This document shows, piece after piece, positions 57,074 through 64,000 of a stretch of 64,000 nt of DNA. This stretch comes from Trichaptum fuscoviolaceum. Lineage: Eukaryota; Basidiomycota; Agaricomycetes; Hymenochaetales; Trichaptaceae. Each line of letters begins with the position of its first letter. The first letter of the stretch is position 1. A program made the position numbers and the translations under genes. The DNA is taken from NCBI GenBank assembly GCA_910574455.1, contig CAJSYZ010000003.1:1178001-1242000 (forward strand). Direction: 5' to 3'. The notes beneath the pieces were generated by a model. The model had not been told where the DNA came from. It saw nothing but the letters and a program-made list of their open reading frames with translations, and did no database searches.

Positions 57074-60000
57074 TTGACACACTTCGTGTCCTTCAGTGGA
57101 ATGCTGCCCACTCATTAGCAGCAATTCATTCTCTTTTTCCTCTTCTTGCTAACAATCCCCGTCCCCCACACCTTCTACTTATCCAGGAACCGCCCTGGTA
57201 CAAGATTGGTACCCAACCCTCATTGACTAACCCAGATGGAGATGACGTCTTCAATGTCCCCTCTATTCCAGGTTACGTCCCCTGCCTCCCACCGGCCACC
57301 CGTCCGCGAGTGGTTACTTACGTTTCACGGTCCCTCCCAACACACTCATGGTCTATCGTCGGTGCAGCGTCACATGGCACTGATGTCCTGACTATTGAGG
57401 TTCGCTCTACCCACACTGTCCGCCTCTGCAATTACTATGGCCAGCAGGCGCCAGGGAGGGTAGCCCCAACCCCCACTTACCCAGGTGAGTCGTTTCTCTT
57501 CAGTCTCACCCCGGCAATAGCCGCTTCCCTAACGATTGTTGGCGACTTCAATCGCCGGCATCGTTCCTGGTCAGAGTTGCCATGTTCCAATGCCGAGTCA
57601 AACAGGGGGCAACCCTTGGATGACTTCTTCCGTGAGCATGGACATGAGCCTGCCCATCACCCAGATGTGGACACTCGTCCGGGTAAAGATGGGCCGCGTT
57701 GTCCGATCGATATGGTTTGGACTGCGCCCAATATCCCACCAGAGCAGGTGATGGATACATTCACCAGCTCCCACTCCGCTCTCTCAGACCACACCCTACT
57801 CACATGGGAGGTGCCAGTTGGACCGTTCGTCCACCTTCCACGGCCCCCCAGACTGTCTAATGATGACAGAGAGGCGTGGTGTGCTACTGCCTTCCCCTTG
57901 CTGCATGAGGCGTTCGCGCTTCCTGCGTCAGACAAGGCTGAACTAGATGCCAAAGCCAAAGCCATTCAATCTGCAATGGTGGCGGCGATGGAGTCAATGA
58001 CTAAACCCAGAAAGCGCTCCAAGACAGAGGTCCCCTGGTGGTCCCCTGAGTGCTCATCCTCACTCGCGGCAATTAAGGACGCCCCTACCGCCCGTTTGCG
58101 CGCCGCTGCTAAACGCGCCTTCAAAGCCACCACCAGAGCAGCGCGTCGCGTGTTCTATGCAGAACAGGTCAAAGACGCCAATTCCACCAACATCTGGAGC
58201 TGGGCCAAGCGTGGCCTCGGCATCCGCCCTACTCCTGTGCCTTCGCTGAGGAAACCAGACGGCACCTTCACCACTACTGAGCAGGAGAAAGCTGAGTTGT
58301 TTCATTCTACCTACTTTCCTCCTCCCCCTCCACTTCCAGCAGCGGGCTTACGCCCGCTGCCCCCACCTTCTGCAGCGGCGCCTCCAATACTCATGAAAGA
58401 GCTTATGGACGCCCTGGCCGGCACCTCCAACTTGTCTGCTCCTGGCCCCTCGGGCGTTGGATACCGTCCCCTCAAATGGGTGATTGGATCCTTCGCTAAG
58501 GAGGTGCTATCTTTGTTCAACGACTGTCTGCGCTTGGGCCACCACCCAGCGTGCTGGCGGATAACGAAGGTAGTAATGCTCAGGAAGCCAAACAAGAAGG
58601 ACCAATTTTCTCCTCGGTCCTACAGACCGATTACTCTTGAGGAGACCTTAGGGAAACTCCTTGAGAAGATCGTTGCTAACCGTCTCCAGTTTCTGGCTAA
58701 CACCCAGAACTGGCTTCCCCCAAACCAGTACGGCGGTCGTCAAGGACACTCTGTCTACGATGCCGCCCAACGCCTTTTACAGATTGTGGAGAAAGCCCAG
58801 TCGGAAGACAAAGTGTGTTCTGTCCTAGCGGTGGACATACAAGGCTTCTTTGACTCGGTTCATCCACAACATCTCCACCACCGGCTCTTGGAGTTAGGTT
58901 GTTCGCCAGACATGGCGGACTGGTGCCTTTCTTTCATGACCGGGCGGGAGGCTGCTATCTCTTTCGATGGCACCACACTCCCTAGTGTCCGTAAACCGGA
59001 CTTTGGGACGCCTCAGGGCTCCCCTGTCTCACCCATTCTCTCCACTCTTTTTGCAGCTATTGCGATTCAGCGGTTCCACCACCCTGACTGCGAGCTCCTA
59101 GCATACGTCGACGACCACATGATTGCCATCACTGGCTCATCAGTCACCGCCAACTGCAGGAACTTAGTAGGCGCTTACCACCACCTCAACTCGAACTTCA
59201 ACGACATCAATCTCAACATCGAGACCGCGAAGACCGAGCTCCTCCATTTCCACCCCCCTGGGCGTCGCCAAAGATACCGCGGCTGGGACTCCCGGGGCGT
59301 CCAACTCGACGAGGACACTCTCATTAAGCCCTCCATCCCACTTCGGTGGTTGGGGATCTGGTGGGATCCGGCCTTGTCTTTCAAACCCCATGTTGAGCGC
59401 ATGCGCTCCAAGGGCCTCTCCACACTCGCTGCCATTCGCCTGCTCGCCAACACAGAGCGAGGCATGTCCGCCCTCAACCTTCGCCAGCTCTACTCAGCCT
59501 GCGTCAGAACAGTCCTCGCATGGGCTGCGCCGGTTTGGTACACTGGCACCCGCCAGAAGACCCTTGTGGCTCGTCTACAGGGTGTCCAAAACACCGCTTG
59601 CAGGTGGATCCTTGGTGTTTACCGAGGCGCTTCACCGCTAAGCACCAATTATCTTTGCTCTATGCCCCCGTTTCAGTTTTATTTCAATTATCTTAAAACT
59701 AATCATGCTCTTCGCCTTTGGCGCACTCCACATTCTGTAGGTAGACGTGCTATTCCTGCAGCACAAAAACCACGCCTGTACTCTTCTTCGCTTGCCGACC
59801 GTGTCCCGATTGCCCAACAGGTCCCTGCGTACACACACTCTCCCTGGGAGGATCCACTTGCCTTTGCTGGAGGACGCCTCAAATTCGCCATCCCTGCCGG
59901 TCCCGTTGACACTGACACTCGCCAGGCGTTTGTCGCATCTGCCAACTCTCTGTGCACCACCACCTCCGTCCAGATCTTCACAGACGGCTCCAGACTCGAG

Positions 60001-61077
60001 CACAAGTCTGGCTCAGCAATTGTCGCTATGCGCGGTCACCATCGCTTGGGCTTCAGACACTGCGCTTCCCCCAAAATCGCCACTGCCACTGACACTGAGA
60101 TCTTCTCCCTTGCGTCTGCTCCAGCTTGGGCCGCCTCTCACCTCGGCCGCCACCTCCTGGAAGTGGAGTCCATTGTCTTCATGTCAGACTCGCTAACCGC
60201 CCTTCGCCTTGTCCGCGACTGGCCCTCAGCACCTGGCGCCCACTTACTACTCGCTTGGAAAGCAGGTATCACCAACCTGCTGGACATTCATCCCAATCTC
60301 AAAATCGAGTTTCACTGGTGCCCGGGCCACTCAGGCGTCCCAGGAAACGAATGGGCTGATGAAGAGGCAAAGAAAGCCACAGAATTGCCACCCTCATCTT
60401 CCCTTCCTTCGATATCCGCCCTCCGCGAGCAGAACACCCTCAACGCCCAGAAGCAATGGGAGGACCACCTCGCCCATGCCACTGCCTCAACTGCCGACAA
60501 GTACTTGGCAATCACAGGCCCACCAAAACGTCGTCCGCGCGCACTCATGGAGATGTCGGACACCTACCCCCGCGCTGAGATTTCAGCAGTTGCTCAAGTT
60601 CTCTGCTGCGCTGGCCCCTTCGGGGCGTACTGGATGCGCATGAGCCCAGAATATAGGCGCAGAAACGGCCTGATCACCTACTGTCGTTGGCACAATCACC
60701 CCCCTTGGCCTGCCCAGACCGCCGCCCACATACTTGGTGGTTGCAAGACTTTCCGCCCTTGGATTGGTAAGGTCTGGCCCAAAGGCACCCCACTCCCAGC
60801 CCACCACACAGAGTGGGCAGACGAACCCCTTATCGACGTGATTCGCAAGTGGCTTAAGTTCACTAGGCATCTCGACCGCCCCACTCAGCGCACCTCAGCT
60901 GCCATCCGCCTTGCATTTGCGATGATGGAGCTAGATGGCCTCCCAACCGACCAGGGCATGGACCTGACGACCCTTCGTGTGTACGTACGGCGCGCCCTTG
61001 GACCACGCACTCAGGACACGGACCCGGATCTTTATGATTTTAACGGTCACGTTTCAGACCCTCCTCTTGATCTTTGA
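57070..61077 (+). CDS. LINE ORF2 polyprotein: endonuclease, reverse transcriptase, RNase H
   Basis: 1,335 residues that nick target DNA and copy the RNA in place. Endonuclease/exonuclease/phosphatase domain at ~1-235 (LLIQEPPWYK; DFNRRHRSWSEL near 158; SDHTLLTWE). Reverse transcriptase ~ 490-760: FRPITLEE-type block SYRPITLEETLGKLLEKI, VDIQGFFDSV, GTPQGSPVSPILSTLF and the catalytic YVDD (~678). RNase H ~960-1100 with IFTDGSRLEHKSGSAIV, TEIFSLASAPAW, SDSLTALRLV and HWCPGHSGVPGNEWADEEA, i.e. all four acidic residues. A C-terminal Cys/His motif (CRWHNHPPWPAQTAAHILGGC). Start ATG overlaps the ORF1 stop (ATGA), so translation probably depends on termination-reinitiation. Confidence 0.95.
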   Translation: MIDTLRVLQWNAAHSLAAIHSLFPLLANNPRPPHLLLIQEPPWYKIGTQPSLTNPDGDDVFNVPSIPGYVPCLPPATRPRVVTYVSRSLPTHSWSIVGAASHGTDVLTIEVRSTHTVRLCNYYGQQAPGRVAPTPTYPGESFLFSLTPAIAASLTIVGDFNRRHRSWSELPCSNAESNRGQPLDDFFREHGHEPAHHPDVDTRPGKDGPRCPIDMVWTAPNIPPEQVMDTFTSSHSALSDHTLLTWEVPVGPFVHLPRPPRLSNDDREAWCATAFPLLHEAFALPASDKAELDAKAKAIQSAMVAAMESMTKPRKRSKTEVPWWSPECSSSLAAIKDAPTARLRAAAKRAFKATTRAARRVFYAEQVKDANSTNIWSWAKRGLGIRPTPVPSLRKPDGTFTTTEQEKAELFHSTYFPPPPPLPAAGLRPLPPPSAAAPPILMKELMDALAGTSNLSAPGPSGVGYRPLKWVIGSFAKEVLSLFNDCLRLGHHPACWRITKVVMLRKPNKKDQFSPRSYRPITLEETLGKLLEKIVANRLQFLANTQNWLPPNQYGGRQGHSVYDAAQRLLQIVEKAQSEDKVCSVLAVDIQGFFDSVHPQHLHHRLLELGCSPDMADWCLSFMTGREAAISFDGTTLPSVRKPDFGTPQGSPVSPILSTLFAAIAIQRFHHPDCELLAYVDDHMIAITGSSVTANCRNLVGAYHHLNSNFNDINLNIETAKTELLHFHPPGRRQRYRGWDSRGVQLDEDTLIKPSIPLRWLGIWWDPALSFKPHVERMRSKGLSTLAAIRLLANTERGMSALNLRQLYSACVRTVLAWAAPVWYTGTRQKTLVARLQGVQNTACRWILGVYRGASPLSTNYLCSMPPFQFYFNYLKTNHALRLWRTPHSVGRRAIPAAQKPRLYSSSLADRVPIAQQVPAYTHSPWEDPLAFAGGRLKFAIPAGPVDTDTRQAFVASANSLCTTTSVQIFTDGSRLEHKSGSAIVAMRGHHRLGFRHCASPKIATATDTEIFSLASAPAWAASHLGRHLLEVESIVFMSDSLTALRLVRDWPSAPGAHLLLAWKAGITNLLDIHPNLKIEFHWCPGHSGVPGNEWADEEAKKATELPPSSSLPSISALREQNTLNAQKQWEDHLAHATASTADKYLAITGPPKRRPRALMEMSDTYPRAEISAVAQVLCCAGPFGAYWMRMSPEYRRRNGLITYCRWHNHPPWPAQTAAHILGGCKTFRPWIGKVWPKGTPLPAHHTEWADEPLIDVIRKWLKFTRHLDRPTQRTSAAIRLAFAMMELDGLPTDQGMDLTTLRVYVRRALGPRTQDTDPDLYDFNGHVSDPPLDL

Positions 61078-61436
61078 TGCAACTTACTTCTTTTTGTATG
61101 AGGCACCAGCGATCCCAGCCAGAACGGTGCTTTACCCAGGTTAACGCCCAGGTACTGTGCCCGGACGCGCCCTCTTTTCTAAACTTCGTTTGTGCTTGTA
61201 GTGTAGGTTCACCTGCGCCTTGACATGGGCGTGGTGATATGTAAACCAATCTCTCCTCTTCCTTTTCCCTTCTTTAATAGGCGGTGCGCCCACTTAGCCG
61301 CCACCTTCGGTGGCGGGCACCTCCCGCCCAGTTTCGTAGTTTACCTCGATGACGGGCGCCTCCGTTGTAGATAGGTCATGTACTTAGCTATGCTGCAGGA
61401 ATAATAAAGCCAAAAAAAAAAAAAAAAAAAAAAAAA

Positions 61437-62429
61437 TACGCACATGTGATGGGGGCCTTGCAGCCCCTGCTGGAATGACCAAGCGCCTGGCATCTGTCGC
61501 ACTGAGAGAAGCCTGGGCGCATTGGTGGGATGGATAGGCGGAGTCGGATTCCGAAGAGCCACACGGTCGGCTTTTTGAGGAGCTTCTCGCGTATTTCTCC
61601 TTTCTCCTTGTCTGCGAAGGTGAATATAACCGGGCAAATCTCGAGTTTCTCTTTCTCGAGTGCATCCGATTGTGCTGTGTAGTGGGGGGGGACAATGTAC
61701 TGGAGGTCGCTAAGTATGGGATTGCTGTTAAACTCGGCCAGCAGATCCTCCTGAGTGTACGTCGTCCGCTGACCCTTAGGAAGAGTAGTGTCCCTGGTAG
61801 GGACCATGGAAATCCTGAGGGTGGACCGCGGACGGACCCGGGTTGCAGTGAGTACCGGTGGCACTTGCATGGTACCCGTGTAGCAAATGGGAGCCAAGTG
61901 AGCACACAGGGCACCCGCATGGCTATCAAGAGCGCTTTCGACCGCCATGCCCTCAGTAGAGCCTGGACGGTTAGTAAACGTGCATACAATGCGGCCTTTA
62001 GTGTTGAAAACCGCCGACCGCACCAGAAGACGCTTTGTGGTGGGCAGCTCAGCAAAGAAATTACGCACCGCAGTTGTAAGGGCGGCACCAGACTTGCGCT
62101 TAGGTGCTGGGATGTAGGGGCTAGCTGTAAATACCAAGGTCGGCTCCTTGGCATACATCTTGGGTGGTGGGGGTGAGGCACGTCCTGTGGAGGGCGCCTT
62201 CTTGGGCGTGGTCCCGCCCTTGGCCTGGGGGGCTGGGGTGGTAGTAACCGGGGGTGCTGGGGCAGTAGCAGCTGCCACCTGAGCGTAGGTGAGTGGGACT
62301 GGGGCCGGAGCTACCTGGGGGGGTGGCGGCGGGTTGATGCGAGGGGGGCGAGGTGGAGGCCGGTCGAGTAGAGTCTGCACCTGTCTGGAGAGGGTGCCAA
62401 CATCGCCGTTCAACTTACTGATGGTTGCA
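61437..62429 (-). mobile_element. Older LINE copy, ORF1 part (minus strand), separated by the inserted LINE
   Basis: Minus-strand ORF1 equivalent to about 55846-56840 of the complete copy, open from the junction near 62413. Begins with the right target duplication (61437-61449) and so joins directly to 50430-55040 once the inserted LINE is removed. It stops at TGCATT against the poly(T) of the next LINE fragment; the 5' 800 bp of ORF1 are absent. Confidence 0.9.
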
Positions 62430-62816
62430 TTTTTTTTTTTTTTTTTTTTTTTTGGCTTTATTATTCCTGCAGCATAGCTAAGTACATGACCTATCTACAA
62501 CGGAGGCGCCCGTCATCGAGGTAAACTACGAAACTGGGCGGGAGGTGCCCGCCACCGAAGGTGGCGGCTAAGTGGGCGCACCGCCTATTAAAGAAGGGAA
62601 AGGAAGAGGAGAGATTGGTTTACATATCACCACGCCCATGTCAAGGCGCAGGTGAACCTACACTACAAGCACAAACGAAGTTTAGAAAAGAGGGCGCGTC
62701 CGGGCACAATACCTGGGCGTTAACCTGGGTAAAGCACCGTTCTGTCTGGGATCGCTGGTGCCTCATACATAACAAAGAAGTAAGTTGCATCAAAGATCAA
62801 GAGGAGGGTCTGAAAC
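62430..62816 (-). mobile_element. LINE 3' end fragment (minus strand) abutting the Copia LTR
   Basis: Poly(T) 62430-62453, the whole LINE 3' UTR and the final codons of ORF2, ending at TGAAAC (equivalent to ~61053 of the complete copy). The next base begins the Copia LTR end TGTAAAC. Either a strongly 5'-truncated LINE or one interrupted by the Copia element. Confidence 0.88.
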
Positions 62817-63077
62817 TGTAAACGGCACACTTCTCAGACAGAGTCTGCAGTGATAGTGTAAGTGCTATATTCTAAATCTAACATACAATAATTACATACC
62901 TGCAGTGATAGTGTAAGTGCTAAAGGTGCACAGGAACGTATCACTGCAGTATATATGTTAATTTCTTAGGGGGTTAAATGTTCCCACGCTAGTGTACTAA
63001 GAGTCCGTGAATGAAGTAATGAATAATTGTAAAGAACAATAAGAAGAGATAATAGAGAGGAATAAGTCACTTCAACA
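62817..63077 (-). mobile_element. Copia 3' LTR
   Basis: On the minus strand it begins TGTTGAAGTGACTTATTCC directly after the polypurine tract and ends GCCGTTTACA: TG..CA, 261 bp. Contains a 23-bp direct repeat CTGCAGTGATAGTGTAAGTG CTA at 62845-62867 and 62900-62922. Its outer end coincides exactly with the break in LINE homology. Confidence 0.75.
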
Positions 63078-63087
63078 CTCCCCCCTG
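63078..63087 (-). other. Polypurine tract of the Copia element
   Basis: CAGGGGGGAG on the minus strand immediately before the LTR; primes plus-strand DNA synthesis in LTR retrotransposons. Confidence 0.75.
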
Positions 63088-63100
63088 ACCGAAGTCATCT

Positions 63101-64000
63101 CTATTTTTGAAGTCCAAGTAAACTGCACATAGTCTGCACTTTGACCCGCCCAAGAGCTTTGGTCATAATGTCAGCAGGCATGTCAGCAGTAGAAAGATAA
63201 ACAATAGAAATATGTCCATATTCAACCGCATCTCTAAGCCAGTAGTAGCGAAGATCAAGATGCTTCATCCGGCCATGGTGCTCTGGATTATTAGCAACAG
63301 CAATGGCAGATTGGTTGTCAACATAGAGTGTAGAAGGTGAATCAAAAGTATAGCCAAATTCAGAAAACAAGTTGCGAAGCCAGAGAATTTCTTGTCCTGC
63401 TGAACAAGCTGAGACAAACTCTGCTTCTGTAGTAGAAAGCGTAACAATGCCTTGCAATTTGCTTGCCCAGCTAATTGCACCAGTTCCCATCTTCACAACC
63501 ATCCCAGAGGTGGACCTGCCATTGTCAACATTGCCGCCATGATCTGCATCAGAGTATGTAGTAAACAGCTCATCAGCATTTGGATCAGGCGCATATGTGA
63601 TCCGCATATCCTTAGTCCCCTGGAGATACCGGCATAGGTGTTTAGCTGCTTTCCAGTGGGCCATGCCAGGATTAGACATGTAGCGAGCAAGAACACCAAC
63701 TGCATAGGCAATATCAGGCCGGGTTGCTGTGGCTAGATACATGAGGGCGCCGACTAGTTGACTGTAGGGAATATTTTGCATTTCCGCAAGTTCTTTCTTA
63801 GTCTTAGGCGCCATGTCCTTGCTGAGCTTCAGGCCTTCTGGTAAAGGAGTGGTGACTGTGCTGCATGAACCAAGGTTGAAGCGCTCCAGAATGTCAATGA
63901 TGTACTGGCGCTGAGAAATGGTGAGAGTACGTGTTTTCCGGTTTCTTTGAATGTGAACGCCCAGTAGGAATGAAGTTGGTCCCAGGTCATGCAGCTTGAA
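63101..64000 (-). CDS. Copia polyprotein, end of reverse transcriptase and RNase H (partial)
   Basis: The frame is open from the right edge (64000) to the stop at 63101. It covers the Copia RT C-terminal region (FKLHDLGPTSFLLGVHIQRN; TISQRQYIIDILERFNLGSC), the connection SQLVGALMYLATATRPDIAY and RNase H: TYSDADHGGNVDNGRSTSG, SWASKLQGIVTLSTTEAEFV, LYVDNQSAIAVANNPEHHGR, KHLDLRYYWLRDAVE, ending CSLLGLQK. All RNase H acidic positions are present (SDAD, TEAE, VDNQ, AD). No frameshift or stop in 900 bp, so this copy may be young. The rest lies outside the window. Confidence 0.93.
   Translation of the reverse strand, partial: FKLHDLGPTSFLLGVHIQRNRKTRTLTISQRQYIIDILERFNLGSCSTVTTPLPEGLKLSKDMAPKTKKELAEMQNIPYSQLVGALMYLATATRPDIAYAVGVLARYMSNPGMAHWKAAKHLCRYLQGTKDMRITYAPDPNADELFTTYSDADHGGNVDNGRSTSGMVVKMGTGAISWASKLQGIVTLSTTEAEFVSACSAGQEILWLRNLFSEFGYTFDSPSTLYVDNQSAIAVANNPEHHGRMKHLDLRYYWLRDAVEYGHISIVYLSTADMPADIMTKALGRVKVQTMCSLLGLQK

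Larger units (their letters stand above)
55041..61436 (+). mobile_element. Complete Tad1/I-like LINE retrotransposon, both ORFs intact
   Basis: 6.4 kb: 5' UTR 55041-55111; ORF1 55112-57073; ORF2 57070-61077; 3' UTR; AATAAA near 61401; poly(A) of 25 at 61412-61436. Flanked by a 13-bp target duplication (55028-55040, 61437-61449). ORF1 zinc knuckles plus an ORF2 with apurinic-type endonuclease, reverse transcriptase and RNase H place it in the I superfamily, most like fungal Tad1 elements. Intact frames, intact tail and perfect duplication indicate recent and possibly current activity. Confidence 0.95.

Noticed and set aside
62845..62922. Two 23-bp direct repeats as a possible CRISPR-like array
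   Set aside because: Only two copies, inside a Copia LTR of a eukaryotic genome; an LTR enhancer-type repeat is the simple reading.

Overview
The window is genomic DNA of a filamentous basidiomycete fungus, most likely an Agaricomycete. Its genes are dense and intron-rich: introns are about 50-60 nt with GT..AG ends, and in the P450 pair several exons are under 60 nt. The gene set is eukaryotic core (RFC1, Med13, a proteasome alpha subunit, synembryn, Rab escort protein). The TE set fits a basidiomycete: a Tad1/I-like LINE, Copia, LTR relics, hAT and pogo/Tigger-like DNA transposons. I cannot assign a species.

Left part (1-37.7 kb), single-copy genes. Two unrecognised genes come first (1-730 partial; 1314-2014), then RFC1 (minus strand, 3951-7651). 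Two tandem cytochrome P450s follow with identical intron layout (8401-10571 and 11096-13264), then a DAG-lipase-like class 3 lipase (13743-16290). From there the genes alternate in a strict convergent/divergent pattern: RIC8 > < NSR1/gar2-like | Rab escort protein > < DUF2433 phosphoesterase-RRM | MED13 > < BIG1/VOA1-like | PSMA6 > < KGD4 | sterol esterase >. The four divergent start-to-start gaps are only about 180-250 bp, so they probably act as bidirectional promoters. Functions cover S-phase DNA replication, G-protein signalling, rRNA processing, Rab prenylation, transcription, ER/cell wall, proteolysis, the 2-oxoglutarate dehydrogenase complex and lipid hydrolysis.

Right part (37.8-64 kb), a nested transposable-element island that begins 105 bp after the sterol esterase stop. 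In order: (a) a 623-bp TIR element; (b) a solo LTR with a perfect 5-bp target duplication; (c) a second, longer member of the same TIR family, split by a 3.5-kb hAT element with a perfect 8-bp duplication; the hAT is itself split by a 1.86-kb pogo/Tigger-like element with TA duplications and carries what look like captured F-box gene fragments; (d) an LTR relic; (e) a chimeric pair of LINE fragments; (f) an Hsp70 C-terminal relic with an internal triplication; (g) a decayed zinc-cluster-like gene; (h) a nest of LINE copies: a complete, intact LINE (55041-61436) with a 13-bp target duplication inside ORF1 of an older inverted LINE, which itself appears to sit in the poly(A) tail of a third LINE that abuts a Copia 3' LTR; (i) the Copia reverse transcriptase/RNase H end, running off the right edge.

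No tRNA, rRNA or CRISPR array was recognised. Coding spans are genomic extents including introns. Exon lists given for the P450s, lipase, Rab escort protein and KGD4 were worked out by hand and sum to whole codon numbers; other gene models are approximate inside.
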